From assembly GCA_009785545.1 (NCBI GenBank), contig WQWD01000092.1, forward strand, positions 1 through 8,440: 8,440 nucleotides of DNA, written 5' to 3'. The translations under genes and the position numbers were made by a program. Below are positions 1-6,989 of the stretch, one piece after another; within the stretch, counting starts at the first letter, position 1, and each line of letters begins with the position of its first letter. The DNA is from Treponema sp. Lineage in GTDB: Bacteria; Spirochaetota; Spirochaetia; Treponematales; Breznakiellaceae. The notes under the pieces were generated by a model, which was not told the DNA's origin, searched no databases, and worked only from the letters and a program-made list of their open reading frames with translations.

Positions 1-1
1 G

Positions 2-382
2 CTTGCCGAAATACCCCAAAATATATATATTAACGCCGATGTTTTTATGTTAAAAAACGTAATAATTAACATTCTTGAAAACAGCGTGAAATATAAAACA
101 AAAGAGCATGGACAAATCAAAATCAACATCATGCAAAATGATGGCTATGTTTTTTTGCGAATGACAGATAACGGGCCGGGTGTACAGGCAGAAATGCTGC
201 CAAGTTTATTTGATATTTTTTATCGTACCGATCCATCCCGCAGTAACAAGGGTTCCGGCTTGGGTCTTGCCATAAGCGCAAAAATTATTGAACGCATGAA
301 TGGGCAGATATTTGCGGAATTGCCTTCTGACGGAGGGCTTTCTATTGTTGTTAAACTGCCTTTATTGCAAGGGGAATCGTAA
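2..382 (+). CDS. Sensor histidine kinase, C-terminal ATPase domain (5' end outside window)
   Basis: This is the C-terminal 126 residues of a two-component sensor kinase. The frame is open back to base 2, so the Met codon at 47 is internal and the true start lies upstream. The ATP-binding HATPase_c domain shows its standard boxes in order: an N box (INILENSVKY, just after the Met at 47), a G1 box (DNGPGV), an F box (LFDIFYRTD) and a G2 box (GSGLGLAI). The spacing and the SRS-KGSGLGLAI pattern fit the PhoR/OmpR-partner class of HisKA kinases. The phospho-accepting His, the membrane segments and the sensor domain are not visible, so the signal is unknown. The stop is 2 bp before the response regulator start, so the two genes are almost certainly co-transcribed as a cognate pair. 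Confidence 0.95.
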   Translation, partial: LAEIPQNIYINADVFMLKNVIINILENSVKYKTKEHGQIKINIMQNDGYVFLRMTDNGPGVQAEMLPSLFDIFYRTDPSRSNKGSGLGLAISAKIIERMNGQIFAELPSDGGLSIVVKLPLLQGES

Positions 383-384
383 TA

Positions 385-1092
385 ATGCCAGAAACAAAAC
401 CAAAAATTTTAATCGTAGAAGATGATAAAGAAATTGCCGCTATCGAACAGGATTTTTTGGAAATCAACGGATTTGATGTAACGATAGAACAAGACGGCTT
501 GAAAGGTCAGGCTTTGGCTTTATCTGGCGGCTTTTCGCTTATTATACTTGACCTTATGCTTCCCGGCAAAGACGGCATGGCAATTTGCCGAGAAATCAGA
601 AATAAAATTGACATACCAATTCTGATGGTCACCGCCCGAATGGAAGATAACGATAAAATACGAGGGCTTGGGTTTGGCGCAGATGATTATATTGTAAAAC
701 CATTTTCTCCTACAGAACTTGTTGCTCGTGTAAAATCTCATATTGCCCGTTATGATCGACTTACAAAATCTTCTTTTAATCCGCATAAAAATGATGAACT
801 TGATTTGGGATGGCTAAGAATAAATAAGGCAACTCACAGAGTTTTTATTAATGAAACAGAAATTACTCTTACACAAAAAGAATATGAGCTGCTTTCTTTT
901 TTTGCTTCCAATCCCGATGTGGTTTTCAGCAAGGAACAAATATACGACAAAATTTGGGGAGAAGAAATGTACGGCGATCTAAAAACTGTTGTGGTTCATA
1001 TCAACCGCCTGCGGGAAAAAACAGAAAAAGACTTGTCAAACCCTGTTCATTTACAAACTGTTTGGGGAGCCGGATACAGGTTTTTGCCTTAG
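385..1092 (+). CDS. OmpR/PhoB-family response regulator
   Basis: This is a 235-residue DNA-binding response regulator, full length for the OmpR family. The receiver domain (about residues 7-120) has the acidic pocket E12-D13-D14, phospho-acceptor D56 in ILDLMLPGKDG, switch T83 (VTAR) and conserved K105 (KPF). The C-terminal winged-helix domain (about 136-234) ends in the family's typical wing, TVWGAGYRFLP, after the recognition-helix region KTVVVHINRLREK. The start is supported by AAGGGG at 369-374, 10 nt upstream and inside the kinase gene. The kinase partner is immediately upstream. The first gene downstream is an efflux channel preceded by 11-bp phased repeats, so the efflux operon is its probable target. 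That link is inferred from position and site architecture. The inducing signal cannot be read from the sequence. Confidence 0.96.
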   Translation: MPETKPKILIVEDDKEIAAIEQDFLEINGFDVTIEQDGLKGQALALSGGFSLIILDLMLPGKDGMAICREIRNKIDIPILMVTARMEDNDKIRGLGFGADDYIVKPFSPTELVARVKSHIARYDRLTKSSFNPHKNDELDLGWLRINKATHRVFINETEITLTQKEYELLSFFASNPDVVFSKEQIYDKIWGEEMYGDLKTVVVHINRLREKTEKDLSNPVHLQTVWGAGYRFLP

Positions 1093-1107
1093 TTTTTCAT
1101 AAAAAAA

Positions 1108-1151
1108 TTTACTAAAAATTTACCTTTAGTTTATTTAGTGTTTACCTCTTT
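1108..1151 (+). promoter_or_regulatory. Four 11-bp phased TTTAC repeats, probable response-regulator operator
   Basis: TTTAC, TTTAC, TTTAT and TTTAC begin at 1108, 1119, 1130 and 1141, exactly 11 bp apart. They lie in the 75-bp gap between the response regulator gene and the channel gene. OmpR/PhoB-type regulators bind as head-to-tail dimers to about 5-bp half-sites repeated every 10-11 bp, so four copies could seat two dimers. The array sits where it could act on transcription of the efflux operon. The local AT-richness raises the chance of TTTA matches, but strict 11-bp periodicity over four units is harder to explain by composition alone. Binding by the adjacent regulator is inference. Confidence 0.6.
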
Positions 1152-1155
1152 TTTG

Positions 1156-1161
1156 TAGCAT
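1156..1161 (+). promoter_or_regulatory. Candidate -10 element (TAGCAT) for the efflux operon
   Basis: TAGCAT matches four of six bases of the TATAAT consensus and begins 10 bp after the last TTTAC unit. That geometry is like PhoB-activated promoters, where the activator box replaces a -35 element. No good -35 hexamer is present at the right distance. Transcription from here would start at or very near the ATG at 1168, giving a leaderless or nearly leaderless mRNA. This is a tentative call based on position and a weak match. Confidence 0.25.
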
Positions 1162-1167
1162 TTAATC

Positions 1168-2517
1168 ATGAAAACAAAACTTTTATTTTTAACGATGTTG
1201 ATTCTGATTGCGGCAATGCAAACAGTTTGGGCTCAAGAAACAGTACAAGTCCTGACTGTGAATGAGGCTGTGCAAATTGCCCTCGACAACAATCTGAGTC
1301 TTCAACAAAGCGCCCTGAATGTAGAAATCGGCAGACGGAATGCAAATCGGGCATGGAACCCGTTAATCCCTGCGGTCAGTGCAGCCGCTATGGTTACCCA
1401 TCCAACGTCAATTACAGGGCTTGAACCTGTGCGGATACCCAATCCCGCTGGTGGTCCTCCTATCGAGATGGAAAATACATGGACTCCCGGTTTTCAAATT
1501 AGCGCTGGCTTTAACCTTTCCACAGCGACAATTGAAAATATCAGACTGGCGCAAATTAACTATGAAGCGGGACTTTTGACTCACGAAATGGCACGGCTGG
1601 AACTGGAACTTCATGTGCGAAGATTGTTTTATCAGATACTTCTCATTGAAGCCAATGTGCAGCTTGCCGAACAAAATTTTGCAAGCGCTCAATTAAGATA
1701 TGAGCAAGCTTCCGTTCTTGCACGCACAGGGCAGATTACTCAGTTAGACGAATTATCCGCAAGAGTAGACATGGAAAACACACGCCCTACAGTAAGAAGT
1801 GTTCAAACAGCTCACGAAAATGCAATGGATGCTTTTAAAATGATTTTAGGGATTCCGACGGAAACAACATTGCGGCTTGATGGCAGCCTATCCATTGAAA
1901 TTAACAGAGATTTTTCTCCCGAAAGAAACTCCCCCAGCCAATCACTTGAAGTTGCAAGGCTGGTAAATTCGATTCACTCAATGGAAGCGCAAAGAAGCGT
2001 TATACGCAACAGTGTTTTTGTTCCAAGCCTCAGACTCGCATGGGCTTCCACACCTGTTTTTGCCAACACACCAGCCGGAAGAAGCTGGAACGACAGCGGT
2101 TCTTTCACTGTCAGTCTTGGGATGAGCCTTGACAGCTTTCTTCCCTGGTCTAATGCAAAAACACAAATTGATAACATAAACGACGGTATCAGGGCAAGCC
2201 AAATACAACTAAACGATACTATTCGCAACAAAGAAAACCGAATCAGCCAAAACATCAGAACAATCGAAGGCATTTTGGAATCACTTGAAGCAATGAAACT
2301 TAATGTTGAATTGGCTCAAAGCACTTACGAAATGATAGGAGATGCCTTTGCAAGAGGCGCTGTAGATTTTCAGCGTCTGAGAGGAGCCGGTGACAGTCTC
2401 GCAATGGCGCAAAATCGTCTATTGCAAGAACAGTTCAATTTAGCTTCAGCGCTTTTGGATTTGGAAAGAGAATTAAACATTCCATTTGGAACATTATTTT
2501 TAAATCAAGGAGAATAA
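1168..2517 (+). CDS. TolC-family outer-membrane efflux channel protein
   Basis: This 449-residue protein is the outer-membrane and periplasmic exit duct of the tripartite pump. Its length is normal for outer membrane efflux proteins. An N-terminal signal peptide (about residues 1-22, Lys-flanked hydrophobic core ending VWA before QE) directs export. The mature part opens with the typical LTVNEAVQIALDNNLSLQQ helix and a W-NPLIP turn. Long Gln/Glu/Ala-rich amphipathic helices follow, with a second half (about residue 235 onward) that repeats the helix-strand-helix layout. The start is fixed by the signal peptide, since the next Met (residue 10) would remove the basic N-region. No Shine-Dalgarno sequence precedes this ATG, unlike the downstream operon genes. 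The gene ends 3 bp before the adaptor gene. It is first in the operon and directly follows the phased operator array. Substrate specificity cannot be read from this subunit. Confidence 0.95.
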   Translation: MKTKLLFLTMLILIAAMQTVWAQETVQVLTVNEAVQIALDNNLSLQQSALNVEIGRRNANRAWNPLIPAVSAAAMVTHPTSITGLEPVRIPNPAGGPPIEMENTWTPGFQISAGFNLSTATIENIRLAQINYEAGLLTHEMARLELELHVRRLFYQILLIEANVQLAEQNFASAQLRYEQASVLARTGQITQLDELSARVDMENTRPTVRSVQTAHENAMDAFKMILGIPTETTLRLDGSLSIEINRDFSPERNSPSQSLEVARLVNSIHSMEAQRSVIRNSVFVPSLRLAWASTPVFANTPAGRSWNDSGSFTVSLGMSLDSFLPWSNAKTQIDNINDGIRASQIQLNDTIRNKENRISQNIRTIEGILESLEAMKLNVELAQSTYEMIGDAFARGAVDFQRLRGAGDSLAMAQNRLLQEQFNLASALLDLERELNIPFGTLFLNQGE

Positions 2518-2520
2518 AAA

Positions 2521-3450
2521 ATGAAAAAGAAAAAAATTATCAGAATCGCAATTGTTTTGGGAATCGCCGCAGCTTTGATTTTTATCCCGCCTATGCTGGC
2601 AGAAGCAAGAAGAGCTACAATTACGGAGACAACAGCTCCGGCGCACATTTTTTCTGTCCGCACAGAGAATGTAGAAATTCGCACTTTGCAGGCGCAGATT
2701 GAAGTAAACGCCAACATCGTATCGGGACATCAAGTTGTAGTTATGCCAGATGCAAACGGAAGGCTGGCGTCAATGAGAGTTGGTTTGGGTGACATAGTAC
2801 AACAGGGGCAGATTATAGGCGAGGTTGATCCTTCACGTCCGGGTGCTATCTTTTCGATGAGCGCTGTCCATGCTCCTGTTTCCGGCATGGTGATAACTAC
2901 CCCCTCGACAGTCGGCTCCACTGTTTCTGTCTCTACTCCGCTTATGACGTTAGCGGTGGGAGGTTCCACAGAAATAGACGCTCTTATCCCCGAACGGGAA
3001 GTGGGTCAACTCATCACAGGTCTGTCGGCAGAAATACGCCTTGAGGCATTTCCCGGTGAAACCTTCGCCGCTACGCTGACACAAATTTCCCCGGTTGTTG
3101 ACCCTGTCTCCCGTACCAAGAGAGTAACTTTGCGCTTTAACAACCAAGACCCTCGGATCAATCCCGGAATGTTCGCCCGTGTAAGATTGAATACACGCAC
3201 TTACGAAAATGTAGTGTCTATACCGCAGGAAGCGTTACTCGAACATCGAGGCAGAACGATTGTTTATGTTTTGAATACTGCCGATGACGGAACATCTTAT
3301 GTTGAAATGAGAGAAGTTGTTGTTGGAGTAACCATCGACAGAGAAACTGAAATCAGAAGCGGACTTGAGGCTGGCGAAGCGGTAGTTGTGCAGGGGCAGC
3401 AATTCCTTGCAGACGGTGTTCCCGTGCGTGTGATAGGAAGGACTTTATGA
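2521..3450 (+). CDS. RND efflux membrane fusion protein (hairpinless periplasmic adaptor)
   Basis: This 309-residue periplasmic adaptor of the HlyD/AcrA superfamily links the inner-membrane pump to the TolC-like channel. A basic N-terminus and hydrophobic segment (about residues 6-27) serve as signal or membrane anchor. The first lipoyl half (about 70-103, with GRLASMRVGLGDIVQQGQ) is joined to the second (about 112-145, HAPVSGMVI...VGSTVSVSTPLMTL) by only about ten residues. In AcrA this position holds a long alpha-helical hairpin, so the protein is shorter than the usual 370-400. A beta-barrel domain (about 147-225, with VDPVSRTKRVTLRF and INPGMFARVRL) and a membrane-proximal domain (226-309) follow and look intact. 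AAGGAG at 2507-2512 supports the start. BesA of Borrelia burgdorferi is a known adaptor without the hairpin, which fits a spirochaete origin. Confidence 0.94.
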   Translation: MKKKKIIRIAIVLGIAAALIFIPPMLAEARRATITETTAPAHIFSVRTENVEIRTLQAQIEVNANIVSGHQVVVMPDANGRLASMRVGLGDIVQQGQIIGEVDPSRPGAIFSMSAVHAPVSGMVITTPSTVGSTVSVSTPLMTLAVGGSTEIDALIPEREVGQLITGLSAEIRLEAFPGETFAATLTQISPVVDPVSRTKRVTLRFNNQDPRINPGMFARVRLNTRTYENVVSIPQEALLEHRGRTIVYVLNTADDGTSYVEMREVVVGVTIDRETEIRSGLEAGEAVVVQGQQFLADGVPVRVIGRTL

Positions 3451-3495
3451 GACTTTGTTTCATTTTCGATTATAGTGTGCGGCAATTTAGTCTCA
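3448..3495. repeat. Short inverted repeat between adaptor and transporter genes
   Basis: TGAGACT at 3448-3454 (beginning with the adaptor's stop codon) is mirrored by AGTCTCA at 3489-3495, with a 34-nt spacer. It fills most of the 61-bp gap, the only sizeable gap inside the operon, and ends 5 nt before the transporter's ribosome-binding site. It could be a weak mRNA stem affecting relative expression. Seven pairs with a long loop may equally be chance. Confidence 0.3.
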
Positions 3496-3511
3496 CAAAA
3501 GAGAGGTTTAT

Positions 3512-6500
3512 ATGAGCATTGCGGCTAAAGTAGTTAATCGGCCTGTTCTTGGTCTTGTAGTATTTGCTCTTATCGCAATTATTGCAATGTTTTTTGTTAC
3601 AGGTATTCCGATTGATATGCTCCCGGAGATCAATCCTCCTTTCCTTTTGGTGATGACTGTATATCCCGGAGCAGGTCCAGAAACTGTAGAAAATTCCGTA
3701 ACCAGACCGTTAGAATCTCAATTGGTAAATATAAGCGGGCTTCAAAATCTTACGTCAATATCAAATGAAAATATGAGCATTATCATTATGGAATTTGATT
3801 TTGGCACTGATCTTGATATTAAAACAAATAATGCAAGAGACAGCATTGATCGGGTAAGAGCAGCTTTGCCAGACGGAGTAAGCGTACCCAGCATTTTACA
3901 GATAGATATGGATATGATGCCAATCATGCGTATCGCAGTGCAGGGCGACCGTGATGTAAATGAGTTAAGTAATATTGCAACTAACGTCGTAGTTGATCGG
4001 CTTGAGCAGGTAGACGGCGTTGGAAGCGTTACAGTCAGAGGCGGACAGGAAAGGCAGGTGCGTGTAGAAATTTCCCAAAACCGTCTTGAGGCTTACGGGC
4101 TTACAATCAGCGGAGTGGCGGGAACCTTGGCGGCTCAAAATCTGGAAATGGGCGCAGGTTCCATCGTTGATGGTGCGAGGAGTTACGGCATCCGCACCAT
4201 CGGCGAATTCAGCTCTGTTCAAGACATTGCCGAAACTGTGATTGCCAGACGAGGCGGCGCAGATATTCGGCTCCTCGACATCGCCGATGTACGTTTTGGT
4301 TATCCAAGAGAAACATCATCGGCATTTATCAACGGAGAAGCAGGTGTCTTTGTAGAAATAAACAGACAAAGCGGAGTGAACTCCGTCGCCGTAGCTGACA
4401 GGGTTTACGCTCAATTGGAAGATATACGAGCGCTTCTGCCGCCTGATGTCAGCATGGTAATAATTCAGGACAGCACCATTCAAATACGAAACATGATAAA
4501 TGAGCTGGTAAACTCCGCTCTTGTAGGAGCAATATTGGCAATGGCAGTACTGTTTCTGTTTTTGCGAAGTGTCAAAAGTACGATTATCATTGCCATATCA
4601 ATCCCATTCTCCATACTTGTAACACTTTTAATGATGAACTTTATGGGAATCACTTTAAATATGCTTACTATGGCAGGTCTTATTCTGGGAATTGGATTGA
4701 TCGTCGACTGTTCCATCGTAATTTTGGAAAATATTTTTAAATACCGTGAACGCGGAGCCAAGCCCGACATTTCAGCTATTTTGGGAAGTCAGGAGGTAAT
4801 GATTTCGATAATTGCCGCAACACTTACAACGTTATGTGTATTTGTTCCAATTATACTTTTCCAAAACAGGCTTGGCTTTATCGGAATAATCATACAGGAT
4901 CTTATTATTACTGTAGGTATCTCTCTTGGCTCAAGCCTCTTTATCGCTGTATTTTTGGTTCCGATTTTGGCAAGCAAATATCTTCCTTTATATACAAGAA
5001 CACAAAAACCTTTAAAAAACAAAGTTTTGATTAAAATTGATGAAACAATCGAACAGGGAATTCAATCGATAACTTCAAGTTACAGCAGGCTTCTTAAAAA
5101 GGCAGTGAAACATCGCCTCATTACAACCGTTATTGTTATTGCCGCTTTTATCGGATCTGCTTCGGCATTATCAAGAATGCAGATTGTTATGACGCCAGAT
5201 ATGAACGAAGATTCCTTTACGCTGAATGCGGAATTTCCATTAGGAACAATTTACGAAGATATACAAGCGACAATGCTCCAACTACAAGAAGTTGTTATGA
5301 ACGACATCAGAGGGATAGAAAGTATTGTTACAGACATCAGCGAATCGGGCAGCGGTATGTTTGGCGGAGGCAGTCAAGGTTCGATTTCAGTTACTATGGA
5401 CTTGAATATGCCGGGAGCGGATACATCCGAACAGGCAATGAACCGCCTTCGATTACGTTTTGACGAATTCCCCAATGCTGTTTTAAGTTTTGATCAAGGC
5501 ATGGGTATGGGCATGGGCGGAAATGACATCAACTTGGTTTTACGCATAAATGACATCGAGCAAGGCATGGCAACTGCCCGAGAGATACAAGAGCTGCTGG
5601 AAGCCAGAGTGCCGGGGATTCTTGAACTTTCCATAGACATGACAGAAGGTTTGCCTCAAGTAGAAGTTGTTATAGATCGAAACCGTGCATACAATTTGGG
5701 GCTTTCGATAGGCGCAATTGCAATGGAAATTTCCGCCGCCATGAACGGGCGTACCGCAACCACCTTCCGCCACGAAGGCAACGAATACGATGTCGTACTT
5801 GAATTCAGAGACGAAGACCGTGAAAGATTAAGCGACATGGGACGTATACTTATTGCGTCTAACACAGGACACCTTATCCCTGTCTCAAACTTCGCAGAAT
5901 TCGAAAGAGGTTACGGCCCGGTAAGTATTCGCAGACAAGATCAATCTCGTGTTATCAGTATCGCCGGAACCCTTGCAAGAGGTGTCGGGGCTTTGGAAAC
6001 CGAACAAAGAATTCGTGAAGTTCTTGCCGCCGAATTTATCATGCCTGACGGAATAACATTGAGCTATGACGGACAAGCGGGAGAGATCAATGAAACAATT
6101 CAAACATTTATTATCATTATTATTCTTGCGGTTCTGTTGGTATTCGGAACTATGGCAGGTTTGTACGAATCCTTCAAGACTCCTCTTGTTAATATGTTTA
6201 CAATTCCCCTCGTGTTAATCGGAGTAGTTGGTATTCATATCATCACAGGTCAAGCAATAAGTATGATAACGATGATTGGACTTGTAATGTTGATCGGGAT
6301 TGTAACAAATAACGGCATAATTCTTGTAGACTATACAAACCTATTGGTAGGCCGAGGCGTTCCTGTCAGGCAGGCGTGTATCGAAGCAGGTGAAGCTCGT
6401 CTGCGCCCTGTACTCATGACCGCCATAACAACCATGCTTGCAATGATCCCCATGGCTTTTTTCCCGGGCACATCCGCAGGCTTTATTCAACCCATAGGGC

Positions 6501-6652
6501 TGACCGTTATTGGCGGTCTTGTGTCATCGACTTTTATCACACTGTTTTTTATCCCGGTAATGTATTCGCTGTTTAACGAAGGCAGACGGAAACAAAAACA
6601 GGAACAAAAACAAGAAATTATTGTCGAAGAAAATATGGAGGTTACAGCATGA
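3512..6652 (+). CDS. RND-family efflux transporter, HAE1/AcrB-like
   Basis: This 1046-residue inner-membrane pump, full length for AcrB-type transporters, exports hydrophobic or amphiphilic compounds using the proton gradient. TM1 (about residues 10-31) is followed by a large periplasmic porter domain, then TM2-TM6 (about 333-351, 357-376, 384-406, 430-449, 463-484). The second half repeats this plan from TM7 (about 535-555). The porter segment MLPEINPPFLLVMTVYPGAGPE is typical. TM4 carries D399 (AcrB D407) but Cys400 at the D408 position. TM10 has N933 where AcrB has K940, and D940 where AcrB has E947. Gly/Met-rich loops lie at about 612-623 and 663-670. GAGAGG at 3501-3506 lies 5 nt before the ATG. 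The C-terminal tail is Lys/Gln/Glu-rich. The gene order (channel, adaptor, pump) and the absence of metal-pump motifs favour multidrug/HAE1 over heavy-metal type. The exact substrate is unknown. Confidence 0.96.
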   Translation: MSIAAKVVNRPVLGLVVFALIAIIAMFFVTGIPIDMLPEINPPFLLVMTVYPGAGPETVENSVTRPLESQLVNISGLQNLTSISNENMSIIIMEFDFGTDLDIKTNNARDSIDRVRAALPDGVSVPSILQIDMDMMPIMRIAVQGDRDVNELSNIATNVVVDRLEQVDGVGSVTVRGGQERQVRVEISQNRLEAYGLTISGVAGTLAAQNLEMGAGSIVDGARSYGIRTIGEFSSVQDIAETVIARRGGADIRLLDIADVRFGYPRETSSAFINGEAGVFVEINRQSGVNSVAVADRVYAQLEDIRALLPPDVSMVIIQDSTIQIRNMINELVNSALVGAILAMAVLFLFLRSVKSTIIIAISIPFSILVTLLMMNFMGITLNMLTMAGLILGIGLIVDCSIVILENIFKYRERGAKPDISAILGSQEVMISIIAATLTTLCVFVPIILFQNRLGFIGIIIQDLIITVGISLGSSLFIAVFLVPILASKYLPLYTRTQKPLKNKVLIKIDETIEQGIQSITSSYSRLLKKAVKHRLITTVIVIAAFIGSASALSRMQIVMTPDMNEDSFTLNAEFPLGTIYEDIQATMLQLQEVVMNDIRGIESIVTDISESGSGMFGGGSQGSISVTMDLNMPGADTSEQAMNRLRLRFDEFPNAVLSFDQGMGMGMGGNDINLVLRINDIEQGMATAREIQELLEARVPGILELSIDMTEGLPQVEVVIDRNRAYNLGLSIGAIAMEISAAMNGRTATTFRHEGNEYDVVLEFRDEDRERLSDMGRILIASNTGHLIPVSNFAEFERGYGPVSIRRQDQSRVISIAGTLARGVGALETEQRIREVLAAEFIMPDGITLSYDGQAGEINETIQTFIIIIILAVLLVFGTMAGLYESFKTPLVNMFTIPLVLIGVVGIHIITGQAISMITMIGLVMLIGIVTNNGIILVDYTNLLVGRGVPVRQACIEAGEARLRPVLMTAITTMLAMIPMAFFPGTSAGFIQPIGLTVIGGLVSSTFITLFFIPVMYSLFNEGRRKQKQEQKQEIIVEENMEVTA

Positions 6653-6930
6653 AACGCATGGAACTTATCGCAAATCGTTCTGTAGAACATGAAATCATAG
6701 AAGCTCTGGAAGAAAGTATTCCAGATTTTTTCTATACTTTACTTCCGCAGGTTCACGGCAGAGGAAAAACCAAATACCGTCTGGGAAACGCTATTTGGCC
6801 AGAAATGAATTTTATGCTCATCGGTTATTTAAACAACGATGATGTAGATACGGCAAAAATGGCAATTCAAAAAATCAAAGAACGCTTTCCACGAGAAGGA
6901 ATAAAAGTTTTTTTCATGAATTGTGATTGA
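6649..6930 (+). CDS. PII-like transporter-associated protein (PG0541-type)
   Basis: This small cytosolic protein of 93 residues resembles the PII-like ferredoxin-fold family annotated as PG0541-type transporter-associated proteins, often encoded next to RND pumps. The recognisable core is H36-G-x-G39, then G46 and W50-P51-E52-x-N54, followed by a hydrophobic strand (FMLIGYL) and a helix (DTAKMAIQKIKERFP). This gives a beta-alpha-beta-beta-alpha-beta pattern. The ATG overlaps the transporter's TGA in ATGA (6649-6652), and a strong GGAGGT at 6637-6642 lies 6 nt upstream, so translation is probably coupled to the pump. No signal peptide or membrane segment is visible. A role as a trimeric regulator of the pump's cytosolic face is inferred from fold and context. 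The family assignment rests on recalled motifs, not on a search. Confidence 0.8.
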   Translation: MKRMELIANRSVEHEIIEALEESIPDFFYTLLPQVHGRGKTKYRLGNAIWPEMNFMLIGYLNNDDVDTAKMAIQKIKERFPREGIKVFFMNCD

Positions 6931-6938
6931 TGTGTATT

Positions 6939-6989
6939 AAGTGCAGGAAGGCAAATGTTGCTGAGTTTAATTTTTGCCAACCTGCACTT
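6939..6989 (+). terminator. Hairpin after the efflux operon, possible terminator
   Basis: AAGTGCAGG (6939-6947) and GGCAAA (6950-6955) pair with TTTGCC (6973-6978) and CCTGCACTT (6981-6989). An AA/AA internal loop and an apical loop of 17 nt complete a stem of about 15 bp. It begins 9 nt after the PII-like gene's stop. The 3' side continues TTATTGCAC, so there is no proper U-tract. It may be a weak terminator, an mRNA-stabilising end structure, or partly an operator, since both arms contain TGCA. Confidence 0.5.

Noticed and set aside
47..382. Treating the Met at 47 as the start of a stand-alone 111-residue ATPase protein
   Set aside because: The frame is open to the window edge, and the residues before the Met continue the HATPase_c domain, so this is a truncated larger kinase.
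520..786. Minus-strand 88-residue open frame inside the response regulator
   Set aside because: It lies wholly within a well-supported gene, has no recognisable domain, and has the irregular composition of a shadow frame.
2521..3450. Internal deletion or frameshift explaining the short adaptor
   Set aside because: The frame is continuous, all other domains are intact, and hairpinless adaptors are known in spirochaetes, so the shortness is probably natural.
3455..3476. Internal promoter for the transporter gene using TATAGT (3471-3476) as -10
   Set aside because: The hexamer 17 bp upstream is TGAGAC, with no resemblance to a -35 element, and there is no TG extension in the right place.
3965..4222. 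Minus-strand open frames across the transporter gene (for example 3965-4222, 4480-4770, 5656-5865)
   Set aside because: All overlap a full-length, family-conserved RND protein and show no domains or convincing start signals.
3512..6652. Heavy-metal (CusA/CzcA-type) RND assignment based on Met-rich loops
   Set aside because: The TM4 and TM10 motifs and the adaptor type fit the HAE1-like subgroup, and the Met-Gly run alone is not evidence of metal transport.
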